From an uncultured Nitrosomonadales bacterium (GTDB lineage: Bacteria > Pseudomonadota > Gammaproteobacteria > Burkholderiales > Gallionellaceae): 55,320 bases of DNA. Position 1 is the first letter of the stretch. Each line of letters starts with the position of its first letter. The notes beneath the pieces are model-generated. The model was not told the origin of the DNA. It worked only from the letters and a program-made list of their open reading frames with translations, and searched no databases. The stretch spans positions 1-55,320 of the forward strand of contig CAITJF010000160.1 of assembly GCA_903892645.1 (NCBI GenBank). The letters are read 5' to 3'. Shown here one piece after another: positions 1-8,950 of this stretch. A program made the position numbers and the translations under genes.

Positions 1-26
1 CTGTACGTACCGAAGGGAAGAGACCG

Positions 27-476
27 TCATGAAGAATACGGTGATCGATTATCTCGTGTTTTGAAAGTACCTCCACGAGCTGCTCTTCGGCAGACCACCA
101 CCTTGTCCGATACTGCATCCACCAAATGGATAAGCCTGCCTTCGACTATCGCGCCCAACTGGATTTCCAGTGTTTTGTAATGAATATCCCCTATGACCTT
201 GGCCTTGCCTTGCAGTTCCAAATATTCCACTGCACGCACCGGGCCTTCCACTATGCCGTTTATCACCAAATGTGTTGCGTTGATTTCGCCGTTGATACGC
301 CCATGCTCGCTCAGTACCAGTGTGCTGGGCTTACCCGATGCAGCAATGACGTTGCCATTGACCTCGCCATCCACGCGCAGGCCACCGCTGAAGCTGAGGT
401 TGCCATCTATCGAGGTTCCTGCACCAATCAATGAATCAATGCGGTTTTGCGGTTTGCTGTGTTTCTTACTAAACAT
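27..476 (-). CDS. Bactofilin family cytoskeletal protein
   Basis: Bactofilins self-assemble into nucleotide-independent filaments at the cytoplasmic face of the inner membrane and scaffold envelope enzymes. The protein has about 149 residues. A polar N-terminus is followed by the short repeating beta-helix pattern of the DUF583 core (alternating G and V/I positions, e.g. SFSGGLRVDGEVNGNV and INGIVEGPV). I start it at the ATG at 476, where an AGATGGAGGA Shine-Dalgarno lies upstream; a longer frame to 542 exists but runs into the preceding gene. It begins 13 bases after the DUF6776-like gene and belongs to the argC group. The last 25 or so residues (Cys-, Arg- and Ser-rich) do not look like the core and may be a lineage-specific tail. 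Confidence 0.85.
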   Translation of the reverse strand: MFSKKHSKPQNRIDSLIGAGTSIDGNLSFSGGLRVDGEVNGNVIAASGKPSTLVLSEHGRINGEINATHLVINGIVEGPVRAVEYLELQGKAKVIGDIHYKTLEIQLGAIVEGRLIHLVDAVSDKVVVCRRAARGGTFKTRDNRSPYSS

Positions 477-489
477 ACTTCCTCCATCT

Positions 490-1236
490 TTAAGACAGGT
501 TGACGTTTTGCTTGATTTTCGGCTCGCTCGCCCCGTTTTCAAAAACCCTCACCTGGATACTCTCAACTGACATGTCCGGCGGCAACTGAAAGCTGTGTTC
601 GATGCGTTGATAATACTTGAAATTAAGCTTATATGCCGCATCTTCCGCTGCCGTGTTTTCCTGTGGGAATACTACTACCGTTTTCTTGCCGTTTTGCTGT
701 GCATTAACCAGCAATTGCAAATTACCCTGAAACTCTTTCGCGCGCTGTTGCCCGCCCCGCACTAACAGCAGGCGATAGCGGTATTCGCCGGGCAGGGTAT
801 CGTGCTCAATTTTGAAGCGCTGTATGGACAACTCCCCCCCACGTGTCCCGGACAAAGACAAATTCTGAAAAAATGCCAAGTCTTCCTGAATACGGACATT
901 TTCCTCATTCAAGCCTTTCAGTTGCTTTGCTGTTTCAAGATTGGCGGCATGCTCTATCTGTGCCTGCCGCTCATAGGATGCCGCTTGGCTAACCAACTTG
1001 GCATTTTCGTCTTTCAGAGTGGCAACCTGCTCACGCAGCTTGGTCAATTCACGTTCTGCCTGCCCACGATGAAAGCCAGCGAGCGCCAAGCCGGTATCGT
1101 AAGCCCACCATACCACCCCGCCGGCCATCAACAAAAAAGGCAATGTGATTGCCCACCGCACATACCACGGCACATGTGGCCGCACCGCCAAGCGTGGTGC
1201 GGAAATGCTGAATTTTCGCTTGATTCGGCGCAGCAT
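490..1236 (-). CDS. DUF6776-like membrane-anchored coiled-coil protein
   Basis: A 248-residue protein of unknown function. It has a basic cytoplasmic N-terminus (residues 1-25), one transmembrane helix (about 28-48, WAITLPFLLMAGGVVWWAY), a coiled coil rich in E, K, Q and L (about 58-125), and a soluble beta-rich C-terminal domain (130-248). This architecture matches the proteobacterial DUF6776 family often found beside bactofilin genes. The ATG lies 1 base after the argC stop (TAG C ATG) and the gene ends 13 bases before the bactofilin start, so the three are probably cotranscribed and translationally coupled. An inference from this context is that it links the bactofilin scaffold to the inner membrane or the periplasm. 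Confidence 0.75.
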   Translation of the reverse strand: MLRRIKRKFSISAPRLAVRPHVPWYVRWAITLPFLLMAGGVVWWAYDTGLALAGFHRGQAERELTKLREQVATLKDENAKLVSQAASYERQAQIEHAANLETAKQLKGLNEENVRIQEDLAFFQNLSLSGTRGGELSIQRFKIEHDTLPGEYRYRLLLVRGGQQRAKEFQGNLQLLVNAQQNGKKTVVVFPQENTAAEDAAYKLNFKYYQRIEHSFQLPPDMSVESIQVRVFENGASEPKIKQNVNLS

Positions 1237-1237
1237 G

Positions 1238-2266
1238 CTAGGGCAACAATGGGATGTTGGCCAGCGCCGTGGTTTCAGGCAGCCCGAACATGATGTTCAT
1301 ATTTTGTACCGCTTGGCCGGCCGCACCTTTGACCAGATTGTCGATCACCACCAGCACTACCACGGTATTCCCTTGCTGTGGACGATGCACCGCAATACGG
1401 CAATGGTTCGCACCGCGTACCGAACGGGTCTCAGGGTGGCTGCCAGCAGGCATTACATCCACGAATACTTCATCCGCATAGCGCTGCTCGAATAACACCT
1501 GCAAATCAGTATCCTGCTTCAGGCGTGCATACAGCGTGGCATGGATGCCGCGTATCATCGGTGTCAAATGCGGTACAAAGGTCAACCCCACCTCGTGTTG
1601 CGCCACCCGAGTCAAGCCCTGCCTGATTTCCGGCAGATGGCGGTGCCCCGGCACACCATAGGCCTTGAAGTTGTCTGCCGCCTCGGAAAACAGGAAACCG
1701 ACCTCTGCCTTGCGCCCTGCTCCGGACACACCGGATTTTGCGTCGGCAATCAGCCCAGCCGTGTCTACTAGCCCGGCTTCCAGTAACGGGATGAAACCGA
1801 GCTGTACCGCTGTCGGATAGCAGCCCGGATTGGCCACCAGCCTTGCCTGTCTGATCCGTTCGCGGTTGACCTCAGGCAGGCCGTATACCGCTTCAGCGAC
1901 CAAGTCGGAACAGGCGTGGCTCATGCCATACCATTTTTCCCACACAGCCACGTCCTGAATACGAAAATCCGCCGCCAAGTCGATTACCCGTACGCCTGCG
2001 TCGAGCAAGGCGCGCGTTTGCTGCATGGCAATGCCGTTGGGCGTGGCGAAAAACACCAGATCGCATTGGTCCAGATGCGCTTCATCCGGGTGGGTAAAAC
2101 ATAAGTCCACATGACCGCGCAGGCTGGGGAACATTTGGCTGACTGATGTGCCCGCATCGGCGCGCGAGGTAATGGCGTGCAACTCCGCCTGTGGATGCCG
2201 CGCCAGCAGCCGCAACAGCTCCACACCCGTATAGCCTGTGCCCCCTACGATGCCGATCTTGATCAC
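1238..2266 (-). CDS. argC: N-acetyl-gamma-glutamyl-phosphate reductase
   Basis: Catalyses the NADPH-dependent reduction of N-acetyl-glutamyl-5-phosphate to the semialdehyde, the third step of arginine biosynthesis, in the cytoplasm. The protein has 342 residues, normal for the long ArgC type. It starts with the nucleotide-binding motif [18 protein letters not shown] and carries the catalytic cysteine in NPGCYPTA; the later stretch [19 protein letters not shown] is also typical. I chose a GTG start at 2266 because the GGGGG Shine-Dalgarno sits 6-10 bases upstream and the Rossmann fold begins at residue 2. The frame stays open to 2425, but that extension overlaps the rpsI terminator. It is the first gene of an argC/DUF6776-like/bactofilin group. 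Confidence 0.95.
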   Translation of the reverse strand: MIKIGIVGGTGYTGVELLRLLARHPQAELHAITSRADAGTSVSQMFPSLRGHVDLCFTHPDEAHLDQCDLVFFATPNGIAMQQTRALLDAGVRVIDLAADFRIQDVAVWEKWYGMSHACSDLVAEAVYGLPEVNRERIRQARLVANPGCYPTAVQLGFIPLLEAGLVDTAGLIADAKSGVSGAGRKAEVGFLFSEAADNFKAYGVPGHRHLPEIRQGLTRVAQHEVGLTFVPHLTPMIRGIHATLYARLKQDTDLQVLFEQRYADEVFVDVMPAGSHPETRSVRGANHCRIAVHRPQQGNTVVVLVVIDNLVKGAAGQAVQNMNIMFGLPETTALANIPLLP

Positions 2267-2308
2267 GTCTTGCCCCCTATTTTCTGGCAATAATACAACG
2301 GAAATGAA

Positions 2309-2330
2309 AAAGCCGCCCGAAGGCGGCTTT
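2309..2330 (-). terminator. Intrinsic terminator after rpsI
   Basis: On the minus strand a GCCGCC-TTCG-GGCGGC stem with a UUCG-type tetraloop is flanked by A3 and followed by T5. It lies 21 bases beyond the rpsI stop and just before argC, so it should end the rplM-rpsI transcript. Confidence 0.9.
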
Positions 2331-2351
2331 GCCAAACATTCCCACCAAGGC

Positions 2352-2744
2352 TTAACGCTTGGAGAATTGTTTGCGGCGGCGCGCCTTGCGCAAACCGACT
2401 TTTTTACGTTCCACTTCACGCGCATCGCGAGTAACCAAACCTGCTTTGCTCAGGACAGGTTTCAGGTTTGCGTCATAATCTATCAGGGCGCGGGTGATGC
2501 CGTGACGCACCGCACCGGCCTGCCCGGATTCGCCGCCACCGAACACATTCACCATGATGTCGAATGTATTAAGCGTGTCGGTAAGCTGCAGTGGCTGACG
2601 CACCACCATGCGGCCGGTCTCGCGGGAGAAAAATATATCCAGCGGTTTGTCATTCACCACGATATTACCATTGCCGGGTTTCATGAACACACGCGCTACC
2701 GCACTCTTGCGGCGACCGGTGCCATAATTGTAATTTACGCTCAT
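2352..2744 (-). CDS. rpsI: 30S ribosomal protein S9
   Basis: Ribosomal protein of the small-subunit head; its C-terminal tail reaches the P-site tRNA. The protein has 130 residues, the usual bacterial length. It begins [17 protein letters not shown] and ends with the conserved basic tail [17 protein letters not shown], whose terminal Lys-Arg contacts tRNA. It follows rplM by 3 bases, the standard rplM-rpsI pair, and is closed by a strong hairpin terminator downstream. Confidence 0.98.
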   Translation of the reverse strand: MSVNYNYGTGRRKSAVARVFMKPGNGNIVVNDKPLDIFFSRETGRMVVRQPLQLTDTLNTFDIMVNVFGGGESGQAGAVRHGITRALIDYDANLKPVLSKAGLVTRDAREVERKKVGLRKARRRKQFSKR

Positions 2745-2747
2745 AAA

Positions 2748-3185
2748 TTATGCCTTCAACAATTCAATAGGTTTGGGTTGCTGTGCGGTATGTGGGTGCT
2801 CCGCGCCGCCATAAATCTTCAGCTTGCGCAGCATGGCATAACCGAGCGGTCCTTTCGGCAGCATGCCTTTTACCGCCTTTTGCAGCACGCGGTCGGGGTG
2901 ACGCCCCTGCAACTTGGTAAAATTTGTGGTGTAAAGTCCGCCGGGATAAGTGGTATGGCGGTGGTAAACCTTGGCTTCCGCCTTGTTTCCGGTCACGCGC
3001 AGCTTACTGGCATTGACCACAACAATGAAATCACCCGTATCCACGTGCGGAGTGTAAATCGCCTTGTGCTTACCGCGCAGGCGCGCCGCGATCTGGCTGG
3101 CCAAGCGGCCCAGCACCTTGTCTGCAGCATCCACCAGAAACCAGTCGTGCTGGACTTCGTGGGGCTTAGCTGAAAATGTTTTCAT
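2748..3185 (-). CDS. rplM: 50S ribosomal protein L13
   Basis: Early-assembling 23S rRNA-binding protein of the large subunit. The protein has 145 residues. It starts [20 protein letters not shown] and contains the family signatures [15 protein letters not shown] and the MLPKGPLG loop. The ATG at 3185 has AGGAAA upstream. It is the first gene of the rplM-rpsI operon and has a near-consensus sigma70 promoter about 50 bases upstream. Confidence 0.98.
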   Translation of the reverse strand: MKTFSAKPHEVQHDWFLVDAADKVLGRLASQIAARLRGKHKAIYTPHVDTGDFIVVVNASKLRVTGNKAEAKVYHRHTTYPGGLYTTNFTKLQGRHPDRVLQKAVKGMLPKGPLGYAMLRKLKIYGGAEHPHTAQQPKPIELLKA

Positions 3186-3231
3186 GGCATTTCCTAATAC
3201 AATGATATTGAGTAAATCTCGAAGGGCGCGA

Positions 3232-3261
3232 ATTCTATGCCAGATAACAATCCCCTGTCAA
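3232..3261 (-). promoter_or_regulatory. Sigma70 promoter of rplM-rpsI
   Basis: On the minus strand TTGACA (3256-3261), an 18-base spacer and TAGAAT (3232-3237). A transcript would start near 3225, giving a leader of about 40 bases before rplM. The strength fits a ribosomal protein operon. Confidence 0.75.
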
Positions 3262-3320
3262 ACCATTTTACTGGCTCCGGGGAAGTGCTGTTGAAGGAGG
3301 CAGGTCAAGCTTTACTGTTG

Positions 3321-3914
3321 TTACCGCTTCCATTGTATCTGTATGCCGCGCTTCATTAGCGCACTGATTGCGTAGATCGACAGTAGCGGGTCGAGCAGGT
3401 AATCCCATAGGTTGGTGGACTCGTGCCAGCCTATGCTCCAAGCAAACACGGCAAGCGCAATGACCAGTGCTATCGCCAAGAGTTGCCAGAAGCAGGCAGC
3501 TAGTACCATCACCAGCAGCACGCTTACGAACCATGGGTTCCCATAGCCCAAGCGGTAGGGATCAAAATAACCAATGCCTAGTATCAATGGATACAACCCC
3601 AGGGCGGTGAGTACAACCAAAAAAAGTAAAGCGAACCTGGTCTGTGTATCAAATGGCTGCCAATCGGACAAGCGGTTCAAAATTGCCGACACTAGCAAGA
3701 TCAAGGAAACGATGCTCAGGTCGCCAGTCACGCCGCGCACATATGCCGCCAGCGGCAGCCCGCCGAACGGCACCAGCGCCGCGATGGCAACGGTGCATGC
3801 CAGCCCGATACGATAAGGCTTTGGAATGCGCGAAATGCCGGGCAGCGTGACAGCCACCGCAGTCATTGCAATGGTGCTGCTTGCCAAGCCTGTCATGTCG
3901 GTGAACTGAATCAT
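3321..3914 (-). CDS. Polytopic inner-membrane protein of unknown function, glycan operon
   Basis: I do not recognise a family. The 197-residue protein is very hydrophobic with about six predicted membrane helices (e.g. around residues 8-25, 38-58, 64-82, 92-112, 127-160), short polar loops and a basic C-terminus (ALMKRGIQIQWKR). Its ATG overlaps the stop of the sialidase-like gene (ATGA), so it is the last gene of a five-gene translationally coupled operon with three glycan-related membrane or transferase proteins. By context it may be a carrier or membrane partner for the exported sialidase-like protein; this is inference only. Confidence 0.7.
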   Translation of the reverse strand: MIQFTDMTGLASSTIAMTAVAVTLPGISRIPKPYRIGLACTVAIAALVPFGGLPLAAYVRGVTGDLSIVSLILLVSAILNRLSDWQPFDTQTRFALLFLVVLTALGLYPLILGIGYFDPYRLGYGNPWFVSVLLVMVLAACFWQLLAIALVIALAVFAWSIGWHESTNLWDYLLDPLLSIYAISALMKRGIQIQWKR

Positions 3915-5203
3915 TTCACTTCTTCCAGCCGCTGATCCAGCCAGGCTTGATTAAACTGGATGTGCTTGATGAAACTTCTGTTCCATGTGTACACAACGTG
4001 AATATCCCCGCCCTGCGCCTGGGTCAGGTAGGGGTAGGAAAACTCGAAGCGGCAGCTATGTTCGGGGCACTCCTGTTGTTTTGTGGATGCCACATATTCA
4101 CCGGGGGCACCTGCGGCTTTGGCATCGGTATCCTTGGCCAGCGCTTCTATGATCTTGAGGTAATGCGCTTCATCCACCTGCTGATTCCGCTGATCTTCAA
4201 GCGAGTACACATTTTTCCAAGTGCCTCCGCCATCCGCTGAAATCACCAGCGACAGTGTGTCGCGCCCCTGTTCCTGATTGTTCAGCGCCGCCAGCATTCG
4301 CCCATCCGGCAAGACCAGCGCCGAGAGCGCCGCATCGGGATTCGGCAATGCGGACTTCACAGGAGCGCTCCAGTGCTGGCCCACATCGTTTGTGGCGACA
4401 CTGATGGTGTGGCGTGGAGTATTTTTGCCTGAGTAACGCATCAACACCAGTGCATCGCTGGAATTTTTCACCAGCACCACGGGCTGAAGCGCGCCGTTCC
4501 CTCCAGCCGTCAGGCGTTGCTTATCAAGAATTTTGCCCGTTTTATCTAGGCGCAGAAGCTCGCCAAACTTGCTGATGAATTCGTGATAAACGGGTAGCCC
4601 CATCGTACCGTCAGCATAGAGAAACGGTGCGCCCTTGACTAGGGTGCTTATATTCAAGAACGGGGATGTAATCAGCCGCCGTGCCGGACTCCAGGTTGCC
4701 CCTTCGTCGAGCGAGGTCATCGCCGTGATCGAACTGCCTGCCCAGCCGCCCATGGATACCGTCACGTAATACAGCCACAGTGTGCCGTCCGCCGCACGGC
4801 CTGCCACCGGATTCCCCAGCTTACTGACGTAGCGCAGCAGTGATTGTTGTGTGCCCTCGCGGTTGGCCACGGTTTGTTCCTCTCCCCATTGTCCGTGAGC
4901 GGGATCGAATACCGCGCTACGAATCTCGACATCCTTCGCCCCTTCCCGGCTGCCTGCAAACCAGAACGCGCGAATGCGCCCGTCTTGCAGTTCAATCAGG
5001 GAGGACGCATGAGTTTGAGTGTGCTGTGCGGATGATGCGAAGCGGCTCTGGAAGCGCGGTTCATCGGCGCCAGCCGCCATTGTCGGATGAGTCTGAAACA
5101 TTTCTGGGGTGTGCTGTCCGGACGCCTTGTAAAAACCCATGCCGAAGCAAACCAGGATGACGCAAAACACAAGCAGGCGGTTTGGCATAAAGCTGCCGAG
5201 CAT
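3911..5203 (-). CDS. Sialidase-like BNR/Asp-box exported protein
   Basis: A 430-residue protein with an N-terminal hydrophobic segment (LLVFCVILVCFGMGFYKA), i.e. a signal peptide or anchor. A six-bladed-propeller-type body follows, with Asp-box-like motifs (SLDEGATW, ATNDVGQHW, SADGGGTW) and the early FAGSREG arginine motif characteristic of the BNR_2 sialidase-like family. The family name implies hydrolysis of glycosidic bonds, but many bacterial members have unknown substrates, so sialic acid is not implied. The ATG directly follows the stop of the GT39 gene (TAA ATG), and its stop overlaps the next gene. The second in-frame ATG (residue 6) is an alternative start. It is probably a periplasmic or lipid-side glycan-trimming or glycan-binding enzyme acting on the product of this operon. 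Confidence 0.8.
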   Translation of the reverse strand: MLGSFMPNRLLVFCVILVCFGMGFYKASGQHTPEMFQTHPTMAAGADEPRFQSRFASSAQHTQTHASSLIELQDGRIRAFWFAGSREGAKDVEIRSAVFDPAHGQWGEEQTVANREGTQQSLLRYVSKLGNPVAGRAADGTLWLYYVTVSMGGWAGSSITAMTSLDEGATWSPARRLITSPFLNISTLVKGAPFLYADGTMGLPVYHEFISKFGELLRLDKTGKILDKQRLTAGGNGALQPVVLVKNSSDALVLMRYSGKNTPRHTISVATNDVGQHWSAPVKSALPNPDAALSALVLPDGRMLAALNNQEQGRDTLSLVISADGGGTWKNVYSLEDQRNQQVDEAHYLKIIEALAKDTDAKAAGAPGEYVASTKQQECPEHSCRFEFSYPYLTQAQGGDIHVVYTWNRSFIKHIQFNQAWLDQRLEEVK

Positions 5204-6931
5204 TTAGCGGCAACCTTCGTTCGCCGGAATGGGGGCTATTTTTTGGGGCGTTTCCGGAGCTTCGATCAGAAATTCCCTGACGAAGAGGCGCTCGAATACT
5301 TTTCCATGAAGGAACATTTCCTTGAGTTCTTCGGTGCTTTGGCGGCTGCGCAGATCTAGGCGTTGGCCGACGATTTTGCAGTTTGCGCAAGCGATATCCT
5401 GTAACGGCAACTGGACGGCGAACAGCGGATAACGCACGGCCAGTTCAGTGATGCTCAAGCCATTGTCGTCGCGGTATCCGTGGGCCATGGCGCCCGGTAA
5501 GATGAAACGATGCCCTTCATCCTTGGCCCTGAAGTTGCATGGCACCCATACGTCTTTGCCCTTGGCATATTGCCGGGCTCCCGCATCGTAAGTGCCGAAT
5601 GGGCCGTCAAAAGGCCGCAAGAAGGCAGCCAGGGAGAGAAGCACCAGGATGACTACGGTGCTGACACTCGGCTGTGTAAGTTTGGGTATCAATAGCGCCA
5701 GCAGCGCGAGAATTCCGGTACACGCCAGAAGCAGCCAGTAGGCCAGCGAATAGAGCTGGGTATTGGCCAGTTCATGTTGCAGGCGCATGGAAAAATAAGC
5801 CATCACCCCAATTGCGGCCATTGCGAAAACCAGGCTGATGCCAAATGCCTTGCGGCTGATCCGGTGCCAGTTAAGCGCGCACAGGACGGCTAGCGCCGGC
5901 ATGCCCGCCAGAAGATAGCGGCTTGAGCGTTGGCTGGGAAGACTGAAAACAACAAGCAAGGTAAAAGCCCAGGCCCAGAGAAGTTTTTCCGCATCATCCA
6001 TCTGCCCACGTCGTTTGTAGGAAACGAAAAGCAGCGCGGCGACGGGAAACATCAGCAAACCCGCGTTGGTTATATAGCCCAGCGCAAGGCTCCATACGCT
6101 GGAACTGCCCCATAACAGTTTCGACAAATAACTACCGCCCTGCGGGTCGAACTTCCCGATATTCTCCCCCACCACAAATTCCTTCCAGACGGATTGCGGG
6201 TCGGGGTCCAGAACAAACCACAAGCTGAATATGGCGAGAGAAACGGAAGACGCAATAACTACCTTCGATGCGTCTTTGGCAAAAAATGCTGCCAGCCGAT
6301 AGTTGCGATTATGCAAATACCACCAGGAGAGCGCAATACCCACCGGCAAGAGCAACGCGAATGATTTATACAGCAAGCCAATACCGATACTGGTTCCCAG
6401 CAATATCGGGACGATGAAGCGAGAATTGAACGCAGCCGGTCGCCAGTACAGCAAGGTGAAGAACGGCATGAATAGCCAGAACACCTCGGGTGGGTTGGTC
6501 AGGAAAGGGCGACCATAACGATATGTATTGAAGAAGGCAAGGTAGGCGAGTAACGCCAGAAACCCTGTCGCCAACTGGCGGGACAGCTTCCAGCCCAACA
6601 TGAACACCATCAATGCCGTGAGCAGGGTATAAATGACGCTCGGGTAGCGCAGGTGCCACAAATCCCAATCCTGTCCCCCATTTGTTGATGTGATCCCTTG
6701 CCAGAACAGCAGCGGCGGCTTGGTGTTGCGCTGCCCGTTCAGTTGCGACTGGAGGGGCAGCAGCTTGCCGCTGTCGGCAGTCAGCCGCGTAATGTGCTCA
6801 TAGGGATATTCGTCGCCGTTCTTGGGAATATGTTCGCTATCAAGGCTGTAGAAATAGGTGAAAACTGCAAGCAGTGTGGCCAGCACATACCAAGCCAGGC
6901 GCAAACGGGATTCACGGGATTGAATGGTCAT
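5204..6931 (-). CDS. GT39/ArnT-like membrane glycosyltransferase
   Basis: A 575-residue GT-C fold enzyme with about 11-13 membrane helices. The first periplasmic loop carries the catalytic-type acidic motif NGDEYPYEHITR (residues about 35-46) and the conserved TKPPLLFW. These are hallmarks of the ArnT/PMT family, which transfers sugars from polyprenyl-phosphate donors to lipid A, protein or other acceptors on the periplasmic side. A soluble C-terminal domain follows (about residue 450 on, with CNFRAKDEGH and CANC, which could form a disulfide). Its start overlaps the GtrA gene (ATGA), and that gene family typically flips polyprenyl-phosphate sugars, so a donor-flip plus transfer pairing is likely. 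The acceptor is unknown. Confidence 0.85.
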   Translation of the reverse strand: MTIQSRESRLRLAWYVLATLLAVFTYFYSLDSEHIPKNGDEYPYEHITRLTADSGKLLPLQSQLNGQRNTKPPLLFWQGITSTNGGQDWDLWHLRYPSVIYTLLTALMVFMLGWKLSRQLATGFLALLAYLAFFNTYRYGRPFLTNPPEVFWLFMPFFTLLYWRPAAFNSRFIVPILLGTSIGIGLLYKSFALLLPVGIALSWWYLHNRNYRLAAFFAKDASKVVIASSVSLAIFSLWFVLDPDPQSVWKEFVVGENIGKFDPQGGSYLSKLLWGSSSVWSLALGYITNAGLLMFPVAALLFVSYKRRGQMDDAEKLLWAWAFTLLVVFSLPSQRSSRYLLAGMPALAVLCALNWHRISRKAFGISLVFAMAAIGVMAYFSMRLQHELANTQLYSLAYWLLLACTGILALLALLIPKLTQPSVSTVVILVLLSLAAFLRPFDGPFGTYDAGARQYAKGKDVWVPCNFRAKDEGHRFILPGAMAHGYRDDNGLSITELAVRYPLFAVQLPLQDIACANCKIVGQRLDLRSRQSTEELKEMFLHGKVFERLFVREFLIEAPETPQKIAPIPANEGCR

Positions 6932-7443
6932 GGCTTGTGCGCCGGTTGCTTTTTGGGAGAATCTTGGCGAGATGGATGTCCTGTCAGCAACTTCAGGCGG
7001 CCAAATGTCCAGATGTCGTTCAGCACAAAATTCAGCACACTGGTCAGCATGACAGCGATCAAATTTGCAATCAGGTAATAAAAGTGCGGGGCCAGCATGT
7101 TCGTAAAAACCGCTTGTAGCGCGATACTGAGCCAGCAGGCCAGTGTGTACTGCCCGAACTGGGTAAGCATAGGCCTGTCATAGTGCTGCTTGCGGTCAGC
7201 CCACGTCCACAGCCGGTTCCAGAAAAAATTATTCAGTGTGGCAAAAAAAATCGCCAATGCAAGAGACAGATTGAGCCGCATGGTGGGCTGCTGGATAGCG
7301 GTAAAAATATGCTCCTGCGCATAATAGAGCAACCCCAGATTAATCAGTACCCCAGAAGCGCCCACGGTGCCGAATTTCAGGAACCGCCGCGAAAATATCC
7401 GGCGCAACAGGGAGCCGATGGAGAGCCGTATATTCAGGTTCAT
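6928..7443 (-). CDS. GtrA-family membrane protein
   Basis: A 171-residue protein with four membrane helices and the GtrA family pattern: FLKFGTVGASGVLINLGLLY in helix 1, then NNFFWNRLWTWADR, and near the end LNFVLNDIWTFGR. GtrA proteins are thought to flip undecaprenyl-phosphate-linked sugars across the inner membrane. It overlaps the GT9 gene upstream and the GT39 gene downstream by four bases each, so stoichiometric expression is expected. The C-terminal tail is basic and cytoplasmic. Confidence 0.9.
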   Translation of the reverse strand: MNLNIRLSIGSLLRRIFSRRFLKFGTVGASGVLINLGLLYYAQEHIFTAIQQPTMRLNLSLALAIFFATLNNFFWNRLWTWADRKQHYDRPMLTQFGQYTLACWLSIALQAVFTNMLAPHFYYLIANLIAVMLTSVLNFVLNDIWTFGRLKLLTGHPSRQDSPKKQPAHKP

Positions 7444-8702
7444 ACGTTGTTGCGCAACGCTCCGGCTTCAAGCATTGCGCGCGCCTTTGTCAGCACTTGA
7501 TCGGGGGTGATCTGCTTCAAGCACTGGTTATCGCCATCGCATGGGGAGGTGCGGTGATTGTACGCCGTGAGACAAGGCGAACAAGACCATGCCGAGTAAA
7601 GGCAATGAATGTTGTTGGCCAGAGGGCTGTATAACGCTGGTGTTTCAGGGCCGAAAAAAACCAATGCGGGAATGGAAGTAAGCGCCGCAAATTGTCCGGG
7701 ACCGCCATCGTTGGTTATGAGCAGAGATGCGCGGTGGAAGATAGCCAGCAAATGCCGCACGGATTTGGTATAGCCGGTCAGGTCAATGCAATAGGGACTC
7801 TGGCACTGTGCCGCGATTGTATGCGCCAGAGGCTTATCCTCTTTGAGGCCGATCAGCGCAACCGCGCAACCATCGCCCAAAAGGCTTGTGCAGAGCCGAC
7901 TGTAATTCTCGAGTGGCCAAGCGCGTATCGGCAGGATACCGCCGCTCGGGTAAACCAGCACCAGTTTTTTGCCCTGAAGTGCGGGGAAATCGGCATGCAA
8001 TTGTGCGGTGGTTTGCTGCAGCTCATCATCAGGGAAAGCCAGTAAGGGCGGATTCATAATGCTCGTTGCGGGGATGTCTTTAGCGGTCGGTACGGTTTTT
8101 GATTCAATCGCCGCAGCCATCGTCAATAGCTGTTGCGACAGATGCCGATACGGGTTGTACATCACCGGGCGGTTGATGAACGAGCCGCGATAAAGACCTT
8201 CCTGCGTATACCGATGAAACCCCACGCGAACCGGGGAGCCGGAAAGATAGGAGAAAATACTGCTCACACGGGAAAACAGTTCGCAGTCAATCACCACATC
8301 AACTTTGAGGGCGCGCATCATGCGTATCGCCTTGACGCTATCCATGGCGAACCCCGTCAAAGAACGGTCATTGATGGTCAGCACATTTGCCTCTGGGATT
8401 ATGCCAAGCAGGTCGAGCACTTCGCGGTTCTTGGCGAACAGCATGACGTGCAATGACGCTTCGGGATATTGCTGTTTCAACCGCGCAAGCATCGGATGGG
8501 CGAGAACCAGGCTACCCATTTCCGAGAGCAGGATAACCAGAATCCGGTGTGGCGGGGAAGGGGGGGCGGTAACACCAGAGATGTTAAGAAGGCGATCAAC
8601 CAGAGAGAGCAGCGCACAAATCGGCACGCCCACGAAGCGGTCAACAGCACGCTGAAATTTGATATTCAAAGGCGCTTCCAAAAATAAGCATTGAACTTGC
8701 AT
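7440..8702 (-). CDS. GT9 (heptosyltransferase-like) glycosyltransferase
   Basis: A 420-residue cytoplasmic or peripheral GT-B enzyme resembling LPS heptosyltransferases. The N-terminal domain has RILVILLSEMGSLVLAHPML and VDVVIDCELFSR. The C-terminal nucleotide-sugar domain has LVYPSGG and NDGGPGQFAALTSIPALVFFGPETPALYSPL, a clear GT9 signature, with a Cys-rich CSPC...C...C segment near the end. The ATG at 8702 has no good ribosome site; a TTG about 36 bases downstream, with GGAAG ahead of it, could be the true start. First gene of the five-gene operon, so its product probably initiates the glycan later modified by the GT39 and sialidase-like proteins. Confidence 0.85.
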   Translation of the reverse strand: MQVQCLFLEAPLNIKFQRAVDRFVGVPICALLSLVDRLLNISGVTAPPSPPHRILVILLSEMGSLVLAHPMLARLKQQYPEASLHVMLFAKNREVLDLLGIIPEANVLTINDRSLTGFAMDSVKAIRMMRALKVDVVIDCELFSRVSSIFSYLSGSPVRVGFHRYTQEGLYRGSFINRPVMYNPYRHLSQQLLTMAAAIESKTVPTAKDIPATSIMNPPLLAFPDDELQQTTAQLHADFPALQGKKLVLVYPSGGILPIRAWPLENYSRLCTSLLGDGCAVALIGLKEDKPLAHTIAAQCQSPYCIDLTGYTKSVRHLLAIFHRASLLITNDGGPGQFAALTSIPALVFFGPETPALYSPLANNIHCLYSAWSCSPCLTAYNHRTSPCDGDNQCLKQITPDQVLTKARAMLEAGALRNNV

Positions 8703-8913
8703 GGCATTTCGCGCCAGTCCAATGGCTTAAATAACTTGAGCTAATAAAGTGGGGCAGAGCATTCACTCTTGTCAGAAGAGCAAGACCGCCATTGAATCCC
8801 AGCACACCGTGTTCATTGCTTTTAAGCATCAAAAGCTATATTACATTATCGGTCAAAACCCAGTTCTCAACAAGCCTGTTCTCCAAACAACCTTCAAAAA
8901 TCCACGTTACCGT
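8703..8913. other. Intergenic region between divergent operons
   Basis: About 210 bases separate the GT9 operon (leftward) from the zapB promoter (rightward). It must hold the promoter of the glycan operon, but I see no convincing -35/-10 pair on the minus strand, and no RNA gene or ORF that I would support. Confidence 0.4.
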
Positions 8914-8943
8914 TTGACTCATCAGGTTTTTCTAAACTATAGT
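8914..8943 (+). promoter_or_regulatory. Sigma70 promoter of zapB-zapA
   Basis: TTGACT (8914-8919), an 18-base spacer and TATAGT (8938-8943). The expected start point, about 7 bases downstream, falls at or next to the ATG at 8951, which would make the mRNA leaderless or nearly so. Confidence 0.6.
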
Positions 8944-8950
8944 GCGTTCC

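Noticed and set aside
490-570. Plus-strand frames 126-434 and 193-570 over the bactofilin
   Set aside because: Antisense to the bactofilin beta-helix; Cys/Tyr-rich shadows.
2238-3173. Long open frame of 311 codons on the plus strand
   Set aside because: It is antisense to rpsI and rplM, which are certain; the long frame is a codon-bias shadow.
3911-5203. Sialic acid catabolism locus
   Set aside because: No nanA, nanE or nanK homologues nearby; the sialidase-like fold alone does not show sialic acid use.
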